Shown here one piece after another: positions 34,966-44,336 of a stretch of DNA of 64,000 nucleotides (positions are counted from its first letter, which is position 1; every line of letters starts with the position of its first letter). The notes under the pieces were generated by a model. The model was not told the origin of the DNA. It did not search any database and saw nothing but the letters and a program-made list of their open reading frames with translations. This DNA is from Pseudomonadota bacterium (lineage in GTDB: Bacteria > Pseudomonadota > Alphaproteobacteria > Sphingomonadales > Sphingomonadaceae), in the NCBI GenBank assembly GCA_023394965.1, contig JAEWZX010000013.1, forward strand, positions 146,971 to 210,970. Direction: 5' to 3'. Made by a program: the position numbers and the translations under genes.

Positions 34966-35909
34966 CAGGCAAGGAACCTGTAGTCTGTAGCGATCGCATT
35001 GCCGATCGCGGCGTTCGACGCCATGAAATCGACCAGAAACTCGTGCAGCCCCTGATCGAAGACGTCTTCTATGGTCAGATCCGTGATGTGAGTATCGGCT
35101 TCGCGCATCAGCGTATTGCTGTCACCTTCCTGGCCGTGCAACCGCGCAAGAGCGGCCAGATTTGCCCGCAGTTCTGAATGGCAGAACGCAAGGCTGCGCG
35201 GAAACGCATCGTCCAGTATCAGGAATTCGCAGATTCCCCGCGCATCGATCTGCCCCGCATTGAGCCAGCGATAGGCGCGATCGCCCGAAACCGAACGCAG
35301 CACCTGATCCCACTGCCCCGTATCGAGGCTCGACCCGACATAGGACAATGACGGGAGCAGCAGATAATATTTGATGTCGAGAATGCGCGCGATGCTGTCC
35401 CCACGCTCGATGAAAGTGCCCGCCTGTGCGAAATGATACCCTTCATTGCGCAGCATCGACCCTTCCATTGCCCCATGGGCGAGCGTGCCTGCACGGCGGA
35501 TGGTGGCGACCGTTTCCAGCACGCGGTTTTCACCTACCGGTTTGGCCAGCTGGTCTTTTATTTCGAGCCAGGTTTCATTGATCGCTTCCCACAGTTCGCC
35601 ACTGATGGCGTTACGGGCCTGACGGGCATTCTGCCGCACCTGCCCGAACATGGCGAGGATCGAGGAAGGATTGTCCTTGTCGCGCAGGATGTGGTTCCAC
35701 GCCTGCATACCGGTATAGGTGGCGTGCTTGGCCTCGTAACCCGCCCGCTGACCGGCTGTGGAGATCACCGATCTCCATTCCTCTTCCGCTGTCACCAGAT
35801 CGCGGGTGAGCGCCATGCGCAAACCGGCATCGAGCAGGCGCGCCGTGTTTTCCGCCCGCTCGAGATAGCGGAACATCCAGAACAGGCCGTTGGCAGTGCG
35901 TCCTAGCAT
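34965..35909 (-). CDS. alpha-E domain protein
   Basis: A 314-aa, almost wholly helical protein of the alpha-E family. MLGRTANGLFWMFRYLERAE is the diagnostic N-terminus, followed by LRDKDNPSSILAMFGQVRQN, RNAISGELWEAINETWLE and SFIERGD-like GTFIERGDSIARILDIKYY. The family has no proven biochemical activity. It consistently accompanies circularly permuted ATP-grasp enzymes and transglutaminases and is thought to act with them in making a peptide or amide modification. It lies 16 bases after the ATP-grasp gene and overlaps the transglutaminase start by one base. Confidence 0.93.
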   Translation of the reverse strand: MLGRTANGLFWMFRYLERAENTARLLDAGLRMALTRDLVTAEEEWRSVISTAGQRAGYEAKHATYTGMQAWNHILRDKDNPSSILAMFGQVRQNARQARNAISGELWEAINETWLEIKDQLAKPVGENRVLETVATIRRAGTLAHGAMEGSMLRNEGYHFAQAGTFIERGDSIARILDIKYYLLLPSLSYVGSSLDTGQWDQVLRSVSGDRAYRWLNAGQIDARGICEFLILDDAFPRSLAFCHSELRANLAALARLHGQEGDSNTLMREADTHITDLTIEDVFDQGLHEFLVDFMASNAAIGNAIATDYRFLA

Positions 35910-35925
35910 GATGATACCCCGCGCA

Positions 35926-37353
35926 TCAGTCTTTCAGGACCCAGGTATCTTTGGTGCCGCCACCTTGGCTGGAATTGACGACAAGCGAACCATCTTTCAA
36001 CGCGACCCGGGTCAGACCGCCGGGGGTAATGTCGATCCGGTCGGGCGAAACGAGCACGAAGGGCCGCAGATCCACATGGCGGGGGGCGAGCCCCTTTTCG
36101 GTGAAGATCGGGCAGGTCGACAGGGCCAGGGTGGGCTGCGCGATATAATTATCGGGCCGTGCAACGATCTTGCGCCGGAATTCCTCGATTTCCTTTTTCG
36201 AAGCCGTCGGCCCGATCAGCATCCCGTACCCGCCGGATCCATGGACTTCCTTCACGACCAGTTCCGCAAGATTGTCGAGCACATATTTGCAGGATTCGTC
36301 GTCCGCACAGCGATGCGTTTCCACATTCGGCAGCAGCGGTTTCTCGCCGGTGTAGAATTCGACGATGTCCGGCATGAAGGAATAAATCGCCTTGTCGTCC
36401 GCCACGCCCGTTCCCGGCGCGTTGGCGATGGTGACGCCGCCGCTGCGATAGACGTCCATGATCCCCGGCACGCCAAGCACACTGTCTTCATGGAATGTCA
36501 GTGGGTCCAGAAATTCGTCGTCGACGCGGCGATAGATGACATCGACCGGCTGATACCCACGCGTAGTCCGCATCGCCACGCGGCCATCGACCACCCGCAG
36601 GTCACTGCCTTCGACCAGTTCCGCGCCCATCTGATCCGCCAGAAAGGCATGCTCGAAATAAGCGGAATTATAGATACCCGGTGTGAGCACGGCCACGACC
36701 GGCTTTCCTCTGGTGCAATCCGGTGCACAGGCAGCCAGGCTCTTGGCCAGGCGGCGCGGATAGTCCGAAACCTGTTCCACCGGGACCCGCATGAACAATT
36801 CGGGGAACATCGCCATCATGGTTTCGCGGTTTTCGAGCATGTAGCTGACGCCGGACGGGGTTCGGGCATTGTCTTCCAGCACGTAAAATTCGTCCGGGCC
36901 GGTCCGTACCAGATCGATGCCGACGATATGTGTGTAGACACCCCCCGGCGGGGTAAAGCCGACCATGTGCGGCAGCCACGCGTCGTTATTGCTGAACAAC
37001 CTTTCCGGGATGCGCCCGGCGCGGATGATTTCCTGCCTGTGGTAGAGATCGTGCATGAACGCATTCAGCGCCGATACCCGCTGTTCTATCCCACGGGTCA
37101 GCTTGCGCCATTCCGCCGCGCTGATGATGCGTGGAACCATGTCGAACGGGATCAGGCGTTCTTCGGCTTCATTTTCGCCGTAGACATTGAAGGTGATGCC
37201 GGTCTTGCGGAAATTCGTCTCTGCTTCGGCATGCTTGCGCCGCAGCAGCGCATTGTCCTGCGCTTCGAACCATTCGCAATAGCCCGCATAGGCATCTCTT
37301 ACGCCGCCGGCGGGCTCGCGCATTTCGTCGAAATAATCGGCGCTGCCGCTCAT
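35926..37353 (-). CDS. circularly permuted ATP-grasp type 2 amidoligase
   Basis: A 475-aa member of the circularly permuted ATP-grasp family (formerly DUF404/DUF407). Recognisable parts are RLIPFDMVPRIISAAEWRKL, NAFMHDLYHRQEIIRAGRIP, FVRTGPDEFYVLEDNARTPSG-like segments, and the ATP-binding VVKEVHGSGGYGMLIGP. The final SSQGGGTKDTWVLKD is typical. Such enzymes are predicted to form amide bonds with ATP, in a pathway shared with alpha-E, transglutaminase and Anbu proteins. It is the first gene of the operon. Product and substrate are unknown. Confidence 0.94.
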   Translation of the reverse strand: MSGSADYFDEMREPAGGVRDAYAGYCEWFEAQDNALLRRKHAEAETNFRKTGITFNVYGENEAEERLIPFDMVPRIISAAEWRKLTRGIEQRVSALNAFMHDLYHRQEIIRAGRIPERLFSNNDAWLPHMVGFTPPGGVYTHIVGIDLVRTGPDEFYVLEDNARTPSGVSYMLENRETMMAMFPELFMRVPVEQVSDYPRRLAKSLAACAPDCTRGKPVVAVLTPGIYNSAYFEHAFLADQMGAELVEGSDLRVVDGRVAMRTTRGYQPVDVIYRRVDDEFLDPLTFHEDSVLGVPGIMDVYRSGGVTIANAPGTGVADDKAIYSFMPDIVEFYTGEKPLLPNVETHRCADDESCKYVLDNLAELVVKEVHGSGGYGMLIGPTASKKEIEEFRRKIVARPDNYIAQPTLALSTCPIFTEKGLAPRHVDLRPFVLVSPDRIDITPGGLTRVALKDGSLVVNSSQGGGTKDTWVLKD

Positions 37354-37432
37354 AGTCCCCCGAAGTGGCTTTAACGGCTGCCGTCATCCGGCAGCGTGGA
37401 GACAGGAAGTCCCCCTTCACTGAAACAAACGT

Positions 37433-38206
37433 TCAGTCCCTATCAAGTTCCCCAAGCACCGCGCCGACTGCTTCATATGTCAGAACAAACCCCATGTGCG
37501 AACAGCGCAGAGCCTTCGCCCGGTCGCGTTCGCTGGGCTTGCCGCAGGCCGCACGGGGATGAACGATCCCATCGCACGGGCTCCAGAACGCCACTGTCTC
37601 CACCGGCGGTTTTTCATGCACGACCGTGTCGATTTCGGGCTCATCCACCCGGTGCCCGGCAATGGCCTGGTAGGCGCGCCAGCCGTTGTTTGCGCGCGGA
37701 CTGCCGGAAAAAGGCGAACCCATAGTGATCACCTTGGCCACCATGTCGGGATGCGCCTTCGCCAGTTCGCGGGCCATCACACCCCCAAGGCTCCAGCCGA
37801 CAAGGTGGATCGGTTCGCCCGTACGCCGGTAAAGGTCGACAAGGCGCTGTTCCACCTTGCGGAACCGCGTCTGCGTGGCCCCGAAATTATAGCCGAGCCC
37901 CCACTTCTTCGTGGTGTGGCCTGCCCGTTCGAGTTTCCGCGCCATCCAGCGCATACGGATCGGATGCGCGCCGAAGCCTGGCAGAAGCATCACTGTCTTC
38001 GGATTGCGGGAAACAGGAATATCGAACGGGGCGCCGATAAGCCGACGCACCGGTTCCAGCGGCCAGAGAAATTCCCGCAGGAGCAATTGCCAGCGCGGGC
38101 CGCAGGCATCGTCAGGGCACGGTTCGGCGGCCAGCGCCCAGCGCCGCAGAATTTCATCGCGGTGGGTGAATACGGTGTCTCTGAACGGTAATGTTGCCAT
38201 CACCAT
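37433..38206 (-). CDS. alpha/beta hydrolase
   Basis: A 257-aa soluble alpha/beta hydrolase. KTVMLLPGFGAHPIRMRWMA is the oxyanion-side strand and loop, HLVGWSLGGVMARELA is the nucleophile elbow (GWSLGG), and the late CSHMGFVLT carries the probable catalytic His. There is no signal peptide. It resembles triacylglycerol-lipase or PGAP1-like folds, but the ester or amide substrate is not clear. The ATG at 38206 and another two codons later are both possible; neither has a strong ribosome site. It lies downstream of no operon and next to the Anbu cluster by position only. Confidence 0.82.
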   Translation of the reverse strand: MVMATLPFRDTVFTHRDEILRRWALAAEPCPDDACGPRWQLLLREFLWPLEPVRRLIGAPFDIPVSRNPKTVMLLPGFGAHPIRMRWMARKLERAGHTTKKWGLGYNFGATQTRFRKVEQRLVDLYRRTGEPIHLVGWSLGGVMARELAKAHPDMVAKVITMGSPFSGSPRANNGWRAYQAIAGHRVDEPEIDTVVHEKPPVETVAFWSPCDGIVHPRAACGKPSERDRAKALRCSHMGFVLTYEAVGAVLGELDRD

Positions 38207-38255
38207 GTAATAATGCCCGAAGCCGATTAATGGCTCCCGAATTTCATTTCGTCAT

Positions 38256-38801
38256 TCAAGCGTCGCAATCGCCAATGCGCTCCTGCGAGCTTTTCATGGT
38301 CATTTTCATGGTCTGACCGTTCGGCCCTTCGGCATCCATGGTCATGTTCATTTCCGACGATGTTTCAGTACCCTTGCCGGTCATGGCCATGCGCGCGGTA
38401 CCTTCCCCGCCCGCCTTGCAGTTCATGACCGCATCGATGCTGCCACCATCGGCATCGAATTTTTCAAAGGTGCATTCGGAATTGGCATCCTGCGCCTGCC
38501 GAGCCATTTCTTCGAAGCCCTTTTCAGCCTCTTCCTTGGTCAGGCAATACTCGTGAGTCTGTGGCCCCTGATCGAACATGTTGCGCATCATATCCTGCAC
38601 CTGCTGCGGCGCGTCGGGCATGGAAATGTCGACGAATTCCACCGTTGCACGGTATTTGCCGGGCAACGGTTTCACCATATCCGCCGATCTGGCCGCGGCT
38701 TCTTCCATCGTGATTTCGCCGTCCCCATCGGCATCGGCGCTGTTGCCCCCACAGGCGGCAAGGGTAATGCTGGCAGCAGCGGCAATCACGATACGGCGCA
38801 T
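38256..38801 (-). CDS. DUF3617 lipoprotein with an EF-hand loop
   Basis: A 181-aa lipoprotein (MRRIVIAAAASITLAACGGN; lipid Cys17). Immediately after it, D23-A-D-G-D-G-E-I-T-M-E-E34 is a full 12-residue EF-hand calcium loop, with ligands at positions 1, 3, 5 and 12 and Ile at 8. The rest is DUF3617: KPLPGKYRATVEFVDISMPD, the two-Cys strand region EYCLTKEEAEKGFEE and SECTFEKFDADGGSIDAVMNC, and repeated Met-rich strands. DUF3617 proteins are periplasmic and of unknown function. The gene is divergent from uvrB. Confidence 0.85.
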   Translation of the reverse strand: MRRIVIAAAASITLAACGGNSADADGDGEITMEEAAARSADMVKPLPGKYRATVEFVDISMPDAPQQVQDMMRNMFDQGPQTHEYCLTKEEAEKGFEEMARQAQDANSECTFEKFDADGGSIDAVMNCKAGGEGTARMAMTGKGTETSSEMNMTMDAEGPNGQTMKMTMKSSQERIGDCDA

Positions 38802-38898
38802 GAAACAATCTCCCGTTTTAACGGGCGGAGGCTAGCAGCCGCGACGCCCATGGCAAGCACCGTTGCGCCAGACGCAGATGTTCTCCATATGTGCACGC

Positions 38899-41094
<2,196 letters not shown>

Positions 41095-41136
41095 CCAAGC
41101 TTGACTAACTAATCTATTTTTGCTCTCATAGAGTGC

Positions 41137-41583
41137 ATGAGCCAGCCATACATGCAAATTGCGATCGATTTCGAGGTTTTCCAAGGACTCACCGCTAAGC
41201 TTGAAGGTGGTCATGAGGATTACAACGAGGTCATTCGAAGGCTTTTGGGCCTGCCCTCGAGTCACTCAGGCTTTATGCCGGGAGAAGTTGACACCCCTGG
41301 CCTCCCTTCTCCAACAAATGCCCTTGCTCCTCAGGAAGGTGGAGTTTGGTATTCTGGCGTTTTCTTTCCAAATGGCACTCATTTTCGCGCCACATATAAG
41401 GGCAAAACCTATCGTGGCTGGATCACAAATTCACAATGGATAGATGAGTCAGGAACTATTAGAACCAGCCCGTCAGATGCGGCCGGCGCGGTTTCTGGCA
41501 CTAATGTTAATGGTTGGCGTTTTTGGTTTGTTCGCAGGCCTCGTGACGAGGACTGGCAGCGCATGGACGCGCTAAAGAAATGA
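41137..41583 (+). CDS. ribbon-helix-helix plus RAMA-like modified-DNA-reader protein
   Basis: A 148-aa protein. Residues 6-39 (MQIAIDFEVFQGLTAKLEGG, then EDYNEVIRRLLGL) form a beta strand and two helices resembling a ribbon-helix-helix and, notably, the SeqA N-terminal domain. Residues 68-140 resemble the RAMA domain: GVFFPNGTHFRATYKGKTYRG, TSPSDAAGAVSGTNVNGWRF and WFVRRPRDEDW. RAMA is proposed to read modified DNA. Its stop overlaps hicA (ATGA). Codon use is AT-richer than neighbours, suggesting transfer. A role as DNA-binding regulator of the toxin-antitoxin pair is inference. Confidence 0.72.
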   Translation: MSQPYMQIAIDFEVFQGLTAKLEGGHEDYNEVIRRLLGLPSSHSGFMPGEVDTPGLPSPTNALAPQEGGVWYSGVFFPNGTHFRATYKGKTYRGWITNSQWIDESGTIRTSPSDAAGAVSGTNVNGWRFWFVRRPRDEDWQRMDALKK

Positions 41584-41834
41584 CCCGTCTCGACAAACTC
41601 TACGAAAGACTTATCGCCAGTCCGCGCGGGCCGCTCAGCTTTCGGGATTTCGAAAAATTATTACGGGCTTTCGGTTTCGAGCATGACCGAACGAAAGGCA
41701 GCCACCAAATTTGGGTTCACGCCAAGATCTCCCGCCCTTTTCCCATTCAGCCGAGCGGGAAGGAGGCCAAAGCTTATCAAGTGCGCGAATTCCTTGAACT
41801 GGTAGAGAAACACCGCCTATATATGGGTCCGTGA
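41580..41834 (+). CDS. hicA: HicA-type mRNA interferase toxin
   Basis: An 84-aa HicA toxin with a dsRNA-binding-like fold. The conserved glycine, serine and catalytic histidine are G40-S41-H42 in TKGSHQIWVH. SFRDFEKLLRAFGFEHDRTK and the later KEAKAYQVREFLELVEKH are family features. HicA cleaves mRNA to arrest growth. ATG 41580 overlaps the upstream gene's stop and its own stop overlaps hicB (GTGA). It is longer than typical short HicA because of the N-terminal helix. As in known hicAB loci, the toxin precedes the antitoxin. Confidence 0.85.
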   Translation: MTRLDKLYERLIASPRGPLSFRDFEKLLRAFGFEHDRTKGSHQIWVHAKISRPFPIQPSGKEAKAYQVREFLELVEKHRLYMGP

Positions 41835-42055
41835 ACGAGCCACATTATCATATCAATTTGTTCTGGTCCGCCGAGGACAGATGTTGGATCGCGGACGTCC
41901 CCGATCTCAAGCCATGCTCCGCGCACGGCGACACCCGAGCGGAAGCTCTTGCTAACATTGATTCCGCGATTGAGGGTTGGATAGAAACCGCGAGAGATCG
42001 TGGCTTTCCGGTTCCCGAAGCGCAATATCGTCCCGCAATTTACGCTTTGGGCTAA
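41831..42055 (+). CDS. hicB: HicB-type antitoxin lacking an obvious DNA-binding domain
   Basis: A 74-aa HicB-like protein with the partial RNase H fold: YHINLFWSAEDRCWIADVPD, LKPCSAHGDTRAEALANIDS and IEGWIETARDRG. It starts at GTG 41831, overlapping hicA. It ends soon after the fold, at YRPAIYALG, without the C-terminal ribbon-helix-helix or HTH seen in many HicB antitoxins. The upstream gene in the same operon carries a ribbon-helix-helix, so that function may be split. It probably neutralises HicA by direct binding. Confidence 0.8.
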   Translation: MNEPHYHINLFWSAEDRCWIADVPDLKPCSAHGDTRAEALANIDSAIEGWIETARDRGFPVPEAQYRPAIYALG

Positions 42056-42191
42056 TTCTCGAAAGCAACCGTCAAGCTGCTCGGCTAAGACGAGCACTAA
42101 ACGGATGGGCGGCAAACCTTGATCGACGGACGTATTTGACGTTCCTCCGCCTCGCCGGTCATAGACAGGGCGACAAGGGGGATCGAACACC

Positions 42192-43703
42192 GTGACAAAG
42201 AACCGTATTCTCGCCAGCCTGTGTGCCGCCACTGCCTTGGCAATACTGCCCCAGGCAGCTTCTGCGCAAGACAGTGACGAGAAAGCGGCCGAAAAGCCGG
42301 CCACCATCGAACCGCAGGTCCGCACTCGCGACATGACCGGCACCTTCGGCGGACAGCGCGTTTCCTACAGAGCCACCATCGCCGAAACAGTGCTGAAATC
42401 CGACGATGGAAAGCCCGAAGCCGTCATCGTCACCACCAGCTATGTGAAGCAGCCACGCGACACTTCGCGCCCCGTGTTCTTCCTGTTCAACGGCGGGCCT
42501 GGCTCGGGCTCGGTATGGCTGCAAATGGGTGCCTTCGGCCCCAAGCGCGTCGCCATCCCTTCCGACGCACGCGACGACGGCGCCCCGCCCTACCCGCTGC
42601 TCGACAATCCGGACAGTCTGCTCGATGTCGCCGATCTCGTGTTCATCGATCCTCCCGGAACAGGCTTCAGCTATCTCACCCAAGGGACGGACCCGAAGAA
42701 GTATTACGGGCTTGAACCCGATGCCGAAGCAGTCGCCAAAGTGATCCGCCTGTGGCTCAACAACAATGGCCGCTGGAACAGCCCGAAATATCTCGGCGGC
42801 GAAAGCTATGGCACCACCCGTACCGCCATGGTCGCCCGCGAACTGGAAGGCGCAACATATAACGACGTCGGCCTCAACGGCCTGATCCTGATTTCGACGA
42901 TCCTCGACTTCGCCGGGCGCGAACCCACGCCGGGCAACGAGCTCGCCTATGTCGTCACGCTGCCCAATATGGCGGCCGCAGCCTATTATCACGGCAAGGT
43001 TCAGGCCCCTTCGGTGGAGGCGATCGTCGAAGACGCCCGCCAGTTCGCGATCGGTCCCTTTGCGACTGCCCTGCTCAAAGGACAGGATTTACCCAGTGGA
43101 GAGCGGGCTGCAGTCCGCGCCGAATTGTCCCGGCTGACCGGCCTGTCTGAACAATATCTGGACAATGCCGACCTGCGCGTCACCGATCAGCGTTTCTATA
43201 AAGAGTTGCTGCGTGATCGCGGGCTGACGATTGGCCGGCTGGATTCCCGTTATACCGGTCGGGATTACGATAATGCTGGCGAATATCCAGATGATGATCC
43301 CAGCTTTTACGGCATTGATGCAGGCTATACCGCGGCGATCAACAGCTGGGCGCGCGATACGCTGGGCTTCGAGACCGACCGCGAGTATCAATCAATCGGC
43401 AGCGAACCGGGCCGCAACTGGCAGTGGACGCTGAACCGTGGACGTGGTGCCTATCTGAATGTCGCGCCATTCATCGGTCAGGCGATGCGCCAGAACTCCG
43501 ATCTGAGAACATTCGTCGCTCAGGGCTATTACGATTTCGCGACTCCCTTTTTCGGCGCAGAATATTCTTTGAATCGGACGGGTATTCCGCAGGATCGCGT
43601 GGAGTTTCATTATTATGATGCGGGCCACATGATGTATGTTCGCGACGAAGACCGGACTAAACTGTCGAGCGATATTCGCGCGTTCATTCGCAGCGGTCGT
43701 TGA
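42192..43703 (+). CDS. S10 family serine carboxypeptidase
   Basis: A 503-aa exported peptidase with a signal peptide (MTKNRILASLCAATALAILP, cut after ASAQ). The S10 fold is clear: FFLFNGGPGSGSVWLQMGAF oxyanion region, catalytic Ser in LGGESYGTTRTAM, Asp in YYDFATPFFG and His in YDAGHMMYV. Serine carboxypeptidases remove C-terminal residues at acidic pH. Bacterial periplasmic members are common in Sphingomonadales, but their substrate is unknown. The GTG start at 42192 was chosen because it directly begins the signal peptide. Confidence 0.9.
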   Translation: MTKNRILASLCAATALAILPQAASAQDSDEKAAEKPATIEPQVRTRDMTGTFGGQRVSYRATIAETVLKSDDGKPEAVIVTTSYVKQPRDTSRPVFFLFNGGPGSGSVWLQMGAFGPKRVAIPSDARDDGAPPYPLLDNPDSLLDVADLVFIDPPGTGFSYLTQGTDPKKYYGLEPDAEAVAKVIRLWLNNNGRWNSPKYLGGESYGTTRTAMVARELEGATYNDVGLNGLILISTILDFAGREPTPGNELAYVVTLPNMAAAAYYHGKVQAPSVEAIVEDARQFAIGPFATALLKGQDLPSGERAAVRAELSRLTGLSEQYLDNADLRVTDQRFYKELLRDRGLTIGRLDSRYTGRDYDNAGEYPDDDPSFYGIDAGYTAAINSWARDTLGFETDREYQSIGSEPGRNWQWTLNRGRGAYLNVAPFIGQAMRQNSDLRTFVAQGYYDFATPFFGAEYSLNRTGIPQDRVEFHYYDAGHMMYVRDEDRTKLSSDIRAFIRSGR

Positions 43704-43757
43704 GGATAGCTTCGGTCGCTTGCTTGAATGCCGTCACGCCTGTGCCATAGGCTGACT

Positions 43758-44336
43758 ATGCGTCGCACACTCGCCCTCCTTCCGCTCGCGATTCTGGCCG
43801 CCTGCAAACCCCCGGCATCGGACGACTACGTCGAACGTGCCAGGATCGACGAGCCTGCTGTCGGGCCTTCTGAACCGATCGACTCTCCCGATACGGAAAA
43901 CGCGATTTGGGCTCCTGCTCAAGAAGGAGCGCGACTGCTCTATGGCGTCCCGGGCGAACATCCCCTGTTCGCGATCGAATGCGTCAGCGACGGAAGCGAG
44001 CCAATGCTCGGCTATACACGATTCGCCCAAGCGGATGCCGAGGCGAAAGCGATATTGGCCCTGATCGGCAATGGCCACGTGTCGCGGCTCAAGATTGATG
44101 CAGCCCAGGTCGGTGATGCCTGGCGCTGGGAGGGGGCGGTCGAGGTGAACGACCGCCGGCTGGATGTGCTCACCGGCAGGCGCGAAATCGAAGCGACAGT
44201 CCCGGGTGCTGGCAGCCTGATCCTCAATGCAAGCGCGCTGCCTGGCGAACTGGTCGAACGCTGCCGCAATCTCACCGAACCGCTTGTCCCGGATCAGCCA
44301 GTGCCCGAGCCTTCTCCACCAGAAGATCCGGCGTAA
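43758..44336 (+). CDS. putative lipoprotein of unknown function
   Basis: A 192-aa lipoprotein from ATG 43758 (MRRTLALLPLAILAACKPPA; lipid Cys in LAAC). The mature part begins with an acidic linker and then a compact domain: NAIWAPAQEGARLLYGVPGE, FAIECVSDGSEPMLGYTRFA, ALIGNGHVSRLKIDAAQVG and ILNASALPGELVERC. Two cysteines could be structural. No known family is recognised. Its 3' end overlaps the dsbD coding end by 65 bases on the other strand, an unusually long convergent overlap. Confidence 0.8.
   Translation: MRRTLALLPLAILAACKPPASDDYVERARIDEPAVGPSEPIDSPDTENAIWAPAQEGARLLYGVPGEHPLFAIECVSDGSEPMLGYTRFAQADAEAKAILALIGNGHVSRLKIDAAQVGDAWRWEGAVEVNDRRLDVLTGRREIEATVPGAGSLILNASALPGELVERCRNLTEPLVPDQPVPEPSPPEDPA

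Noticed and set aside
35890..37374. 494-codon plus-strand frame opposite the ATP-grasp gene
   Set aside because: Antisense shadow of the ATP-grasp coding sequence; no ribosome site or domain.
38880..38894. LexA-box-like sequence GTTC-N7-GTGC near the uvrB start
   Set aside because: The alphaproteobacterial consensus is GTTC-N7-GTTC; the second half has a mismatch, and its position overlaps the expected leader. Not strong enough to call.
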